A stretch of DNA of 64,000 bases from Ornithinimicrobium pratense (GTDB lineage Bacteria > Actinomycetota > Actinomycetes > Actinomycetales > Dermatophilaceae). Under the pieces are notes generated by a model. That model was not told where the DNA came from, ran no database searches, and saw nothing but the letters and a program-made list of their open reading frames with translations. The position numbers were made by a program, and so were the translations under genes. The DNA lies in the NCBI RefSeq assembly GCF_008843165.1, contig NZ_CP044427.1:992001-1056000 (forward strand), in the 5' to 3' direction. Positions 33,241 to 41,714 of this stretch are shown in pieces. Numbering within the stretch: position 1 is the first letter of the stretch; each line of letters opens with the position of its first letter.

Positions 33241-35064
33241 CTACTGGTAGCTGATGAATTCGGGCGCCGGGTCAACCTGGCTCATCGTCTGCTCGGGAGT
33301 GAGCATCGGGGAGTCTTCGTCGTAGAAGTTCTTCCAACCCCAGTGCTCGATGGACGGCGCGTGGTCGTGCAGCGCCCGCCAGGTGGCCTGCTTGTCACCC
33401 TGACCGCCCTGGCCATCAGCGTGGATGAGCACGGCGACCTCCTCGCGGCTGCGGTCCACCTCGTCCACGCCGGTGATCATCCCCAGCTGGAACATGTGCA
33501 GGACCAACACCTTCTGCGGCAGGTTGTGCTCCCGGGTCAGGTCCGCCAGGTAGTCGACGACCTCGTTGACCTCCTCGACGTCGACCGAGCCGATGCGCAC
33601 CATGTGCACCTCGTCGGGGCCGAGCCGCCACTCCGGGTCCAGGGCCAGCCCGACGTGCGGCAGCAGCAGCAGCTCCTCGTAACGCTGGGCCTGGGAGACG
33701 AAGTCGTGCCGCCCCGGCTGCAGGTCGAGCACGACATACACCCCCTGCTCGGCGGCCAGGTCGACCAGCGGCCGCAGGCTCTCGACCGGCAGCTCGTTGG
33801 AGTACATGCCGTCCCATTCGGGTTGCGAACTGGCCACGGTGACGATGATCTCCAGGGTCGGGACGACCGGCCCGTCCGTGAGCGGCTCGTACTGTGCGGC
33901 GTACTCCTGCGCCCGGACGATCGTCTCCTCGATCGGCTGCTCGCCCAGGACGCCCAGGGCGCTGGTGGATGGCGTGCCGTAGAGCGCGACGTAGGTCTTG
34001 CCGGGCAGCGTCAGCTGACCGCCCCCGGGCAGCTCGACCCCGGTCCTCGCGGCGCTTGCCTTCCAGGCCAGGTCTGACGCCGGCCCGAAGTCTTCACCCA
34101 GGCCGACCAGGGCGGTCACATCGAGCCCGGCCAGGGCCTGGACAGTCTCGGAGGACGCACGCGGGTCGGTATGCGGTCCCACCAGCACGTGCGCGCCCGC
34201 CGCCTTGGCGGTGCCCAGCGCCGCCAGGTCGTGCGGCATGCCCGTGCTCATGAGCGCGACCGAGGTGAGCTGTTCCGCGCGGGCGGTCGGCGGGAGCTCG
34301 TCACGGTCAGAGGTGAGCGGCTCCGGGGCATCGGTCGACCCTGCCGGGTCCGGGGTCGCCGTCGCACCGGCGTCATCCCCGGCTGCGTCCTCGTCCGCTG
34401 CGTCCTCGTCCGCGGCGTCCTCGTCCGTGGCGGGTTGGCTCTCCGGCACGAGCAGTTGCGGCTGGTCCGGGTCGAGCTCGCCGATCCGGCCCGGGGCATC
34501 CTCGGCGCTCACGCTGACCGGCTCACCGTCGATGCCGAGCAGCTCGGCGAGCCGGGTGTCGTCCTCGGCCACGACCACGTCGATGCCGGGGTCGGCCACC
34601 TCACCCACGACGAGGGCCACCTCGGCAGCCAGGTGCTCCAGCTGCGCGGAGGTGGAACTCCCGTCGACCAGGACCGGCACCCCCAGGGCAACTCCGGCCG
34701 AGGCGGCCCGCACCTGCTCCTCCGCGCTGGACAGCACCACGACGGGGGCGGTTTCGAAGAACAGGGCGCTGGCCTCGGCCGACAGGGCGTCGGGTTGGTC
34801 GGCGGTGAGCACCGCCGCTGTCGGAGCCTCGGGATCCTCGCAGTCGGGGCAGTCCCATGGCGCGGCCAGGACCGGGGTCAGGGGGTCGGGCTCCGGCTCG
34901 TCCGAGTCATCCCCACCGAGCCCGAGGAAACCACCCCGGCCGCCGTCGCCGCCCTCCGTCGTGCTGGAGCCGTCGCCGGAGTCACCCTCACACGCAGTCA
35001 GCACCAGAGCCGCGGCGCATGCCGAGGCCAGGATGGTGGCCCGTGCTCTGGCGGTCGATCTCAT
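33241..35064 (-). CDS. Large secreted lipoprotein of unknown function
   Basis: A 607-residue protein with a basic signal peptide MRSTARARATILASACAAALVL and lipobox LTAC (Cys ~25), then an acidic Gly/Asp/Ser linker. Residues ~75-180 resemble a cell-wall-binding-repeat-like fold (PDALSAEASALFF...VVLSSAEEQ...GVPVLVDGSS). An acidic repeat block (EDAADEDAADEDAAGDD) follows. The C-terminal ~260 residues look like a TIM-barrel-like domain (VVPTLEIIVTVAS, GVYVVLDLQPGRHDF, HVGLALDPEW, VLHMFQLGMI). It is the last gene of the minus-strand cluster. It may provide an extracytoplasmic sensor or wall-anchoring part, but this is speculative. Confidence 0.72.
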   Translation of the reverse strand: MRSTARARATILASACAAALVLTACEGDSGDGSSTTEGGDGGRGGFLGLGGDDSDEPEPDPLTPVLAAPWDCPDCEDPEAPTAAVLTADQPDALSAEASALFFETAPVVVLSSAEEQVRAASAGVALGVPVLVDGSSTSAQLEHLAAEVALVVGEVADPGIDVVVAEDDTRLAELLGIDGEPVSVSAEDAPGRIGELDPDQPQLLVPESQPATDEDAADEDAADEDAAGDDAGATATPDPAGSTDAPEPLTSDRDELPPTARAEQLTSVALMSTGMPHDLAALGTAKAAGAHVLVGPHTDPRASSETVQALAGLDVTALVGLGEDFGPASDLAWKASAARTGVELPGGGQLTLPGKTYVALYGTPSTSALGVLGEQPIEETIVRAQEYAAQYEPLTDGPVVPTLEIIVTVASSQPEWDGMYSNELPVESLRPLVDLAAEQGVYVVLDLQPGRHDFVSQAQRYEELLLLPHVGLALDPEWRLGPDEVHMVRIGSVDVEEVNEVVDYLADLTREHNLPQKVLVLHMFQLGMITGVDEVDRSREEVAVLIHADGQGGQGDKQATWRALHDHAPSIEHWGWKNFYDEDSPMLTPEQTMSQVDPAPEFISYQ

Positions 35065-35085
35065 CGGTCCTCCTTCACCTTCCGG

Positions 35086-35895
35086 TCAGGGGCGGCCTTC
35101 GCCGTCCGGGCGGCCCTGGGAGCCGTCCGAGGTGCCGGGGGAGCCGTAGGGGTTGTCCGGGTCGTAGCTGGCGCCGCTGCCGCCCTGGCCTCCAGTGCCC
35201 GGCTGGCCCCAGCCGGGCGAGTCCTGCGGCCCCGACTGGCCATAGCCCTGCTGCCCCGGGTAGGGCGCCTGGCCGTACCCCTGCTGGCCATACCCCTGCT
35301 GGCCGTAGGGAGCGCCATACCCCGGGCCGCCTGCGTGCATCGGGCCCTGCTGCTCCCTCTTGTCCCGGCTGCGTCCCACCAGCCACAGGATGAGGCCGAT
35401 GATGGTGATCAGGCCGAGGGGGAAGAGGGCGAGCAGCGCCAGGCCGGCTGCGGCCGCGCCGATCAGGAAGGCCGAGTCGATGGGCCCGCTGAGGTGTGCC
35501 TCGCCGCCCTCACAGGCGAAGGTGTGGTCCCCCGCTGTCGTCGCGGCGTGCCCGCCGATGACGGTCATCGTTGTGGCGTCGGCGGCCACGTCGTCCACGT
35601 CCGACCCGTCCAGCGGTTGCTCGGTCCCGTCGGGCAGGGTCACGGTGCAGGTGACCGCACCAGGGGAGTTGGCCAGGACGATCCTCCTGTCCCCGTTGTC
35701 CATCGTCACCGTCTGCGGGGAGCTGAGCGAGGTGGACTCGCTCTCTATGGCCTCCGCCGCATTCACGACCTGGAAGAAGCCCCAGATCATCACCCCCGCC
35801 GTGATGACGGACAGCACCAGCCCGATGATGAACATCCATTTCCCCGCCGTGGTCATCCCGCTCCTGCGTCGGGTCGGCGCACTCCCATAGGTCAT
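35086..35895 (-). CDS. Membrane protein with Gln/Gly/Tyr repeat tail
   Basis: I start at MTYGSAPTRRRSG (269 residues). A short basic N-terminus precedes TM1 (WMFIIGLVLSVITAGVMIWGFF). An extracytoplasmic beta-rich domain follows (~45-125; TVTMDNGDRRIVL...VTCTVTLPDG), then TM2 and TM3 (FLIGAAAAGLALLALFPLGLITIIGLILWLVG). A cytoplasmic tail carries repeated GQQGYGQ/GYG units. The layout (TM, beta domain, TM, low-complexity tail) parallels that of the 36900-37808 protein, suggesting related membrane components of the same cluster. Function unknown. Confidence 0.72.
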   Translation of the reverse strand: MTYGSAPTRRRSGMTTAGKWMFIIGLVLSVITAGVMIWGFFQVVNAAEAIESESTSLSSPQTVTMDNGDRRIVLANSPGAVTCTVTLPDGTEQPLDGSDVDDVAADATTMTVIGGHAATTAGDHTFACEGGEAHLSGPIDSAFLIGAAAAGLALLALFPLGLITIIGLILWLVGRSRDKREQQGPMHAGGPGYGAPYGQQGYGQQGYGQAPYPGQQGYGQSGPQDSPGWGQPGTGGQGGSGASYDPDNPYGSPGTSDGSQGRPDGEGRP

Positions 35896-35988
35896 GCGTG
35901 GCAGCCTACCCACCGGCTGGCGCGGCTCCCCGCTTTCGCGGAATGTCGGGGATGGCGGGTGTCGGTCGTCGGCCCTATCCTGCGGAAG

Positions 35989-37092
35989 ATGGCGCCCGAG
36001 TCACACACCCAGGTCCTGCGGCTGACCTACGCCAACCTGCGGTGGCTCCTGGTGCTGCTGCCGGCCGTCCTCTTCGTGGTCACAGTGGGGGCGGCGATCC
36101 AGCAGGGTCACCTGGAGACCTCGATCAGCGGCTACTACGGCGGCCCGGTCCGGGACGTCTTCGTCGGCGTGATGATCGGGGTGGCGGTCCTGCTGCTCGC
36201 CTACCAGGGCGCGACGTACTTCGAGGACTACAACCTGGGCGGCGCCGGCTTCTACGCCGTCTTCGTGGCGCTGGTGCCCACCGGGCTGGCGGAGACCCTG
36301 GCCGGGCTGCGCAGCGGTGTGTCGTTCTCCGGTCAGGGCATCAGCGCGGCGGAGTACGTCTGGTCGCTGCGGTTCAGCCTCACCGTGGTGGCCCTGCTGG
36401 CCCTGGCGCTGTTCGCGTTGGAGCTGCGCGCCAGGGAGCGGATGCGGGCGTTGGTCACGGGCGACCCGATCTCGCTGGTCTTCGTGGTCGTGACCGGCGG
36501 GACGCTGCTGTCCTTCCTGGGGCTGGCGATGTGGCAGCTGTGGGCGCCGCCCGTCGAGGAGGTGACGATGGAGGGGCTGAGACTGACCGGTCTGCCGGTC
36601 GTGGGAGAGGTGCAGCTGCGGGTCCACGATCTGGCCGCGATCTTCCTCATCTGCGCGCTGGCCGTCGCGGTCTGGAGCCACGCCTGGCCCCGGGCCGCGG
36701 CCCGTCGCTCCCGGGAGCGGCTGGAGTCGCACGAGCTGGTCTACCTCGCGGGATACCGCGTCATCTTCGTGCTCATGGTGCTGGGGCCGCTCGTCGCCTG
36801 GGGGATCGCCCGGACCTTCGCCCCCGGCCACCTGGTGATCTTCCTGGAGTGGTGGGAGATCGCTCTCTTCTGCCTCTTCTGGGTAGTCGAGACGCGTCGT
36901 CAGGCTCGGCTGCTGTCGGCCCCGCCGTCAGCCCCGTTGGCAGCCCGATCGTCGGTGCCGTCGGCAGCCCCGTCGTCGGTGCCGCTCATGGAACCGGCCT
37001 CGTCCTCGAAGACGATGGCCCCGGAGGCCACCAGCTCCTCGAGCTCCTCGTCCGTGAACGCGGCTAACTGCTCCTCGGAGAGCTCAACGTAG
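35989..37092 (+). CDS. Polytopic membrane protein opposite to the cluster
   Basis: The start ATG follows TGCGGAAG. There are about eight TM segments; the loop SISGYYGGPVRDVFVGVMIGVAVLL is conserved in a family of uncharacterised actinobacterial membrane proteins. The recognisable protein ends near residue 305 (FCLFWVVETRRQARL). The remaining ~65 Ser/Ala/Pro-rich codons run antisense through the 3' end of the convergent membrane-protein gene and may be just read-through. It is the only plus-strand gene inside a 19-kb minus-strand block. Confidence 0.72.
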   Translation: MAPESHTQVLRLTYANLRWLLVLLPAVLFVVTVGAAIQQGHLETSISGYYGGPVRDVFVGVMIGVAVLLLAYQGATYFEDYNLGGAGFYAVFVALVPTGLAETLAGLRSGVSFSGQGISAAEYVWSLRFSLTVVALLALALFALELRARERMRALVTGDPISLVFVVVTGGTLLSFLGLAMWQLWAPPVEEVTMEGLRLTGLPVVGEVQLRVHDLAAIFLICALAVAVWSHAWPRAAARRSRERLESHELVYLAGYRVIFVLMVLGPLVAWGIARTFAPGHLVIFLEWWEIALFCLFWVVETRRQARLLSAPPSAPLAARSSVPSAAPSSVPLMEPASSSKTMAPEATSSSSSSSVNAANCSSESST

Positions 37093-37808
37093 TCGTCCGC
37101 CCCGTCCGCCCCGTCGACCCCGTCTGCACCGGGTTCACCCTGGTTCTTCTCCCACCACTGGTCGGCGCCTTCCTCTGGCGGCAGGTCCTCCTCGTCGGCC
37201 GCGGCGTCCTCGTCGTCCTCACGGCGCAGCAGCAGGAGCACACCACCGATGAGCAGCATGGTCACGCCCAGGATCGTCCCGAGGCTGCCCAGCGCAAGGC
37301 CTCCCAACCGCGCCACGACCGAGGCGGGCGACAGCTCGGGGGAGAGGATGACGCCGAGCCCGTCGCACTCGATGAGGTGCTCCCCGTCGGACTGGACGGT
37401 GAAGTGGCCGACGACCTGGATCCGTGCGACCGCCAGGTCAATGCCGGCGCGGTCGGCGGTGCGGTCGTCGAAGGTGACCTGCTGCCCGTCCGGACCGGTG
37501 ATCGCGCAGCTGATCTGCTCCACCGGGGTGGGGACCAGCTCGCCGGGGGCGACCAGCCCGCCGGTGACGTAGAGGGTCCGCTCGGCCCCGGCCTGCAGTG
37601 ACACGCTCGCGCTGCCGTCGAGGAGCTCGGCGGAGCTGGTCTGCAGGTGGCTGATCATGCTGCGGGTCATGAACCCGGCGACGACCGTCACCACGAGTGA
37701 GACCACGACCAGCACGACACCGCTCCGGACCAGGTGTCGCCCCGAGCGGCGCAGCCGGGCCCGGCTGGTGCGGGAGCGGTTGGTCGTCCCAGGGTCCTCG
37801 GTGGGCAT
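36900..37808 (-). CDS. Membrane protein with acidic cytoplasmic tail
   Basis: A 302-residue protein. A basic N-terminus precedes TM1 (SGVVLVVVSLVVTVVAGFMT). An extracytoplasmic beta-rich domain (~55-165; LYVTGGLVAP, CAITGPDGQQVTFDD, HFTVQSDGEHLIEC) leads to TM2 (LGSLGTILGVTMLLIGGVLLLL). The cytoplasmic tail of ~110 residues is strongly acidic (EDDEDAAADEEDLPPEEG, then D/G/A repeats). It lies 81 nt after the FHA gene on the same strand. Its 3' ~190 bases overlap the convergent plus-strand gene. Function unknown; it may anchor cluster proteins at the membrane. Confidence 0.72.
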   Translation of the reverse strand: MPTEDPGTTNRSRTSRARLRRSGRHLVRSGVVLVVVSLVVTVVAGFMTRSMISHLQTSSAELLDGSASVSLQAGAERTLYVTGGLVAPGELVPTPVEQISCAITGPDGQQVTFDDRTADRAGIDLAVARIQVVGHFTVQSDGEHLIECDGLGVILSPELSPASVVARLGGLALGSLGTILGVTMLLIGGVLLLLRREDDEDAAADEEDLPPEEGADQWWEKNQGEPGADGVDGADGADDYVELSEEQLAAFTDEELEELVASGAIVFEDEAGSMSGTDDGAADGTDDRAANGADGGADSSRA

Positions 37809-37889
37809 GGCTCCGACTCTAGGCGGCTGGGGGCACCCGCTGCTGGGCGGCCATGCCGTCAGCGACCGTCGGTAGCCCGGCTGCGCCGA

Positions 37890-39071
37890 TCAGCCCTGGC
37901 CGGCCTGCTCCGACGCGGTCGCCTGGCGCAGCACGAGCCGGGTCCAGGCTCCCACGTAGATCCGGTCGTCCCGGTCGATCTCGACCCGCTGGCGGATCGG
38001 CTCGGTGGGCGGCGGCTCGCCGACGGACCCGACATAGGTGCCGTTGCTGCTGCCCAGATCCTCGATCCACCAGCGGGACCCGTCGCTGGTCAGCTGTGCG
38101 TGTCGTCGGGACACCGCCGAGTCGGCGCCGGCGTCCACGTCGGGCCGCACCCCGAGGCTGCCCGACGGGCGCCCGATGAGCACCACGTTGCGGTGCACCA
38201 CCACGATGTCCGGCAGCCCCGGGCTGGGGCAGGCCTCCTCGGTCTGCTGCACGGCATACCAGTCCGGGTCGATCCACACCTCGACCACCCAGGTGTCCGA
38301 GAGCACGCGCGAGGGCGGGGTATGCCGCGGCCGCACGTGCGCTGCGACTGCCCCGCCGGCATCGGCGGGGGAGGGCGCTGCCGGGGGTGGCGGCTCCGGA
38401 TCTCGGCGCGGCTCGGGCTCGGGCTGGGGCTCGGACGCGGGCACGGGGCGCGGGGCTGCGTCGGCCGCCTCCTCTCGGGACGCGGCGGCCACCGGTTCCT
38501 CAGCCGCGGCGTGGTTCACCGGCTCCTCGGCCGCGGCGTGCTCGGAGGCGACGTCGTCGCCGGCGTCCGCGGACTCGACAGCCTCCTCCTCGTCGCCGGG
38601 CCCCTCATCGACCCCAGCCTCTTCCGGGGCCCCAGCAACTTCTCCCCGGGCCCCAGCGCCACCGTCGTCGCCAGCGCCATCCCCGGCGTCGTCCCTCAGG
38701 TCCAGGGCACTCGATGCGGCCGGTGCGCCCTGGTCCGGCACGACCGGCTCGGAGCCGAGCGGAGCGGCGCCGGTGGTGAAGTCGTAGCCGCAGGCCTCGC
38801 AGAAGAGCGCGTCGGCGACGTTGAGCGCGCCGCAGTGCGGGCAGGTCAGCGTCGGGGCAGGTGCAGGGGCCGGGTCTAGATCGAGCACCGAGTCTGGTCC
38901 CGCCTGCGGGATGGCCGGGCCAGGCGTCGAGGACCCTGGGGCACCGCTCGGACCTGCGAACCCGGCACCGGTCGCCTCGGCGCTGCCCGACCCGCCCCCG
39001 ATGGGGGTGCCGCAGATGTCGCAGTAGTCGGTCGCCTCGCTCTGGTGACCCTCGGGACAGGTGACCGTCAC
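37890..39071 (-). CDS. Zinc-ribbon / FHA-domain protein
   Basis: A 393-residue protein. Two zinc ribbons occupy the N-terminal 95 residues: Cys5/His9/Cys17/Cys20 and Cys77/Cys80/Cys91/Cys94. A ~180-residue disordered acidic/Pro-rich linker with Ala/Glu repeats follows. The C-terminal FHA domain (~270-393) retains the phosphothreonine-binding residues: GRPSG (300-304), SRRH (321-324) and GSSNGTYV (340-347). The start overlaps the VWA stop (ATGA). As a pThr reader in the same operon as a Ser/Thr kinase and phosphatase, it is a likely substrate-recruiting or output adaptor. It lacks a recognisable ETTS motif of the GarA/OdhI type. Confidence 0.9.
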   Translation of the reverse strand: MTVTCPEGHQSEATDYCDICGTPIGGGSGSAEATGAGFAGPSGAPGSSTPGPAIPQAGPDSVLDLDPAPAPAPTLTCPHCGALNVADALFCEACGYDFTTGAAPLGSEPVVPDQGAPAASSALDLRDDAGDGAGDDGGAGARGEVAGAPEEAGVDEGPGDEEEAVESADAGDDVASEHAAAEEPVNHAAAEEPVAAASREEAADAAPRPVPASEPQPEPEPRRDPEPPPPAAPSPADAGGAVAAHVRPRHTPPSRVLSDTWVVEVWIDPDWYAVQQTEEACPSPGLPDIVVVHRNVVLIGRPSGSLGVRPDVDAGADSAVSRRHAQLTSDGSRWWIEDLGSSNGTYVGSVGEPPPTEPIRQRVEIDRDDRIYVGAWTRLVLRQATASEQAGQG

Positions 39072-40354
39072 GTCGGCCGGACCCTCGTGGTCTTGGTCGA
39101 GGCGGTGTCGAGCTCCATCTCGTCGAGCTTGTCCACGTGGCGCCGCAGCTGGACCCGACCGGTCGCGGCGTCCTCGATGTCGACGACCCGGGCCAGGCGG
39201 GACGTGGCGGCCTCGTCACCGGTCTGCCGCGCGAGCTGCACCGCCCGGCCCAGCCGCGAGGTCGCGGTCGCATCGTCACCCAACGACTTGGCCCGCAGGC
39301 CTTCCTGGATGGCCGAGGCCAGCTCGGTCTGGCCGGTGTAGTGCGCCACCTCCGGGCTGATCTGCGCGGTGAGCCCGCTGTCCGCGGACCACGAGGCCTT
39401 GACCAGGCCCTGGGTCTTCACCTCGCCCCCGACGGACAGCTGCACCCGCGCGGCCAACTGCTCCTGGCCCAGATCCCGGGGCGCCAGCCGGACCGCGACG
39501 TGGTAGTCACGGGTCTCATCGCCCCAGGCGCCGGTGTCGTAGGCACCGGTCAACGGGTTCGCGGCGGTGCGTCGGCCGGTCAGGTCCTCCAGGGTGGGGC
39601 TGACCTGCTTCACGAAGAGCACCTCGGCGCCCTGCGGGGCCCACACGCGCAGCTCGGCGTCGGTCACACCCCGGCCCATCGACTGCTGCATCAGCCGGGC
39701 GAAGTCGTCGGAGAGTCCGTCCCAGGTGCGGATCAGCTCCACGGTGCCCATCAGCGCCTCGGCGATGCGGCGCACTTCGGCGACCTGCCACGCGGCGCCC
39801 AGGCCGCGGCAGTCGGCCTGGAAGCGGCCCCGGACCTGCTCGATCGCCCAGGACAGCTCCTGGGGGGTCTCGTGCTGGTTGGCTCCGTCCGTGAGCAGGA
39901 TCGCGTGCCGCTTGGCCAGCGACGGGACGGTCCCGAACAGCTGCGCCGCGGCCAGCAGCCAGCGACCCATCGCGGTGCCGCCACCGGGCGCCAGCCGCTG
40001 CAGCGAGCGCTTGGCCTCCAGGCGGGTCTGCGCTGACATCCGGGCCATCGCGGCAGAGGTGCCGGCCGGGTAGCACAGCGCTGCCTCGTGGTTGCCGGCG
40101 ATGATCGCGAACCACACGCCGTCGACGATCTGGTCCAGCGCGGCGGAGGCGGCATAGGCGGCCGCCTGCACGCCCTGCACGTCCATCGAGCCCGAGACGT
40201 CGACGATGATGATCTCACCGGCCTCACCGGAGGCCGAGCTCATCGGCGCGACCGAGCCGGCACCGGTGCAGGTGATCGAGACGATCGCGTGGACGTCGGT
40301 GCCGCCGTCGGGCAGGAACTCGTTCTGGTGAACGGTCGAGGTGAACTCAGCCAT
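39068..40354 (-). CDS. von Willebrand factor A-domain protein
   Basis: A 428-residue protein starting at MAEFTSTVHQNEFLPDGG, overlapping the end of the phosphatase gene by 8 nt. The VWA domain has an intact metal-ion-dependent adhesion site: DVSGS at 52-56, a conserved Thr near GTAMG, and LLTDGANQH. The region after ~230 is beta-rich (VLFVKQVSPTLEDLTGRR, YHVAVRLAPRDLG), with a final helical segment (LASAIQEGLRAKSLGDDATATSRLGRAVQLARQTGDEAATSRL). No signal peptide, so it is cytosolic. VWA proteins assemble with AAA+ and PP2C/kinase partners in several bacterial stress loci; a scaffold role is inferred. Confidence 0.9.
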   Translation of the reverse strand: MAEFTSTVHQNEFLPDGGTDVHAIVSITCTGAGSVAPMSSASGEAGEIIIVDVSGSMDVQGVQAAAYAASAALDQIVDGVWFAIIAGNHEAALCYPAGTSAAMARMSAQTRLEAKRSLQRLAPGGGTAMGRWLLAAAQLFGTVPSLAKRHAILLTDGANQHETPQELSWAIEQVRGRFQADCRGLGAAWQVAEVRRIAEALMGTVELIRTWDGLSDDFARLMQQSMGRGVTDAELRVWAPQGAEVLFVKQVSPTLEDLTGRRTAANPLTGAYDTGAWGDETRDYHVAVRLAPRDLGQEQLAARVQLSVGGEVKTQGLVKASWSADSGLTAQISPEVAHYTGQTELASAIQEGLRAKSLGDDATATSRLGRAVQLARQTGDEAATSRLARVVDIEDAATGRVQLRRHVDKLDEMELDTASTKTTRVRPT

Positions 40355-41714
40355 GGGTCCCATCTTGCCCCGTGGTCCCGGTGCGGGCGAGGGCGACCGT
40401 GATGTTGTCCGCGCCGCCCTGCTCGTTGGCCCACTCCACCAACGCCAGCGCCAGGTCGAGCGGGTCGGCCCCGGCGCGCTGCACACCCTGCCGCACGACC
40501 GCGGCGAGGTCGCGCGGTTCAGAGGCGTAGTTCCACAGACCGTCGCTGCACAGCAGCGCCCAGCCGGGGGCGGAGACGTCCCGCGTGTGCACCTGGGGCG
40601 TGTGGTCGGGGGTGTCCGGGCCCAGCCAGCGCGTGATCGTGTGCGCCATCGGGCTGACCTCCGCCTCGGCGCGGCTCATCCCCGCGCGGACCTGCTCCTC
40701 GGCCAACGAGTCGTCGCTGGTCAGCCGCACCGGCTCGCCCTCGTCGGGGAGCCAGTAGGCCCGGCTGTCACCCACCGACCCCACAGTCAGCGTGCCGCCG
40801 TCGACGACGCCCGCAACGAAGGTGCACGACGGCGCAGTGCCCGGGAAGTCGCGCGCCACCTCCTCGATCGCGTCCTGGGCGGCGTCGGCGGCCTGCACCA
40901 GACGCGTGGTGGGCGGTGCTCCCGTGCGGGAGAGCACCTCGACCGCGGCCTCCGCGGCGGCCAGGCTGGCCTCTGCCGAGCGCTCGGCGCTGCTCACGCC
41001 GTCGCAGACGACCAGGACCGCTCGCCCCGGGTTCTCCTCGTCGGCCTGGACGGCCATGGCGTCCTGGTTCTCGGTATGCCGTCGCCCTCGGTCGCAGACC
41101 GCCGCCACGTGCGGCGCAGGCCGGTCGCTGAAGTGGTCGCGCGGGTCAGGTCGGCGCTCGCCGCACTGGGTGCACCAGCCGTCCTCGTCGTAGGCGCCGC
41201 CGCACGAGGCGCAGGTGCCGTGGTCGACCGGCTCCGGCTGCGGCTCGGGCTCGTCGTCGGGCAGGGTGCCGTCAAGCACCAACATCGGCTTGGGCAACGG
41301 AGGTGGGCCCCCGGAGAACGGGTCGGGATCCGGGTGCGCCTCCTGCGGGTCCGGCGGTGTGAGCGGCGTGATCTCCGGCTCGGCCTCGGTTGTGGGCTCG
41401 GCCTGCGCCTCGGCTGCGGGCTCGGCCTCCGCCTCGGTTGTGGGCTCGGCCTCCGCCTCGGCCTCGGCGCCAGCCTGGGACGGCTCCGGATGCGGGGACG
41501 TCGCCTCGCCTTCTGCTGGCTCGGTCACGGTACGGGCGGACTCCGGCTCGGCACGGACGGGCTCCGGCTCGGCGTTGGCCGGAGCCGACTCGGCCGCACC
41601 CTCCGGCGTGTTCTGTAAGGCCTCTTCGCGTGTGCTGTCGGGACTTTCCGCGCGTTCTGTCGGGGAGGGCTCGCGGAGCTCGGTGGCGGTCGGCTCCGGG
41701 GTCTGATCGGTCAT
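40347..41714 (-). CDS. PP2C-type Ser/Thr phosphatase with zinc ribbon
   Basis: A 455-residue protein. Residues 1-165 are disordered and acidic with Ala/Glu/Pro repeats. A zinc ribbon (Cys168, Cys171, Cys181, Cys184; DEDGWCTQCG) follows, then a PP2C catalytic domain (~203-450). Metal-binding motifs are complete: RRHTENQDA, VVCDGVSS (Asp238), VGDSRAYWL, LLCSDGLWNY and GGADNITVALA. It should dephosphorylate targets of the adjacent PknG kinase, or PknG itself. The stop/start overlap with pknG (GTGA-type) indicates coupled synthesis. Confidence 0.92.
   Translation of the reverse strand: MTDQTPEPTATELREPSPTERAESPDSTREEALQNTPEGAAESAPANAEPEPVRAEPESARTVTEPAEGEATSPHPEPSQAGAEAEAEAEPTTEAEAEPAAEAQAEPTTEAEPEITPLTPPDPQEAHPDPDPFSGGPPPLPKPMLVLDGTLPDDEPEPQPEPVDHGTCASCGGAYDEDGWCTQCGERRPDPRDHFSDRPAPHVAAVCDRGRRHTENQDAMAVQADEENPGRAVLVVCDGVSSAERSAEASLAAAEAAVEVLSRTGAPPTTRLVQAADAAQDAIEEVARDFPGTAPSCTFVAGVVDGGTLTVGSVGDSRAYWLPDEGEPVRLTSDDSLAEEQVRAGMSRAEAEVSPMAHTITRWLGPDTPDHTPQVHTRDVSAPGWALLCSDGLWNYASEPRDLAAVVRQGVQRAGADPLDLALALVEWANEQGGADNITVALARTGTTGQDGTHG

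Noticed and set aside
34171..35988. Long plus-strand frame continuous with the membrane protein at 35989 (973 codons in total)
   Set aside because: It is antisense to the lipoprotein and membrane-protein genes, is Arg/Gly/Pro-rich and lacks a domain; only the part from 35989 looks real.
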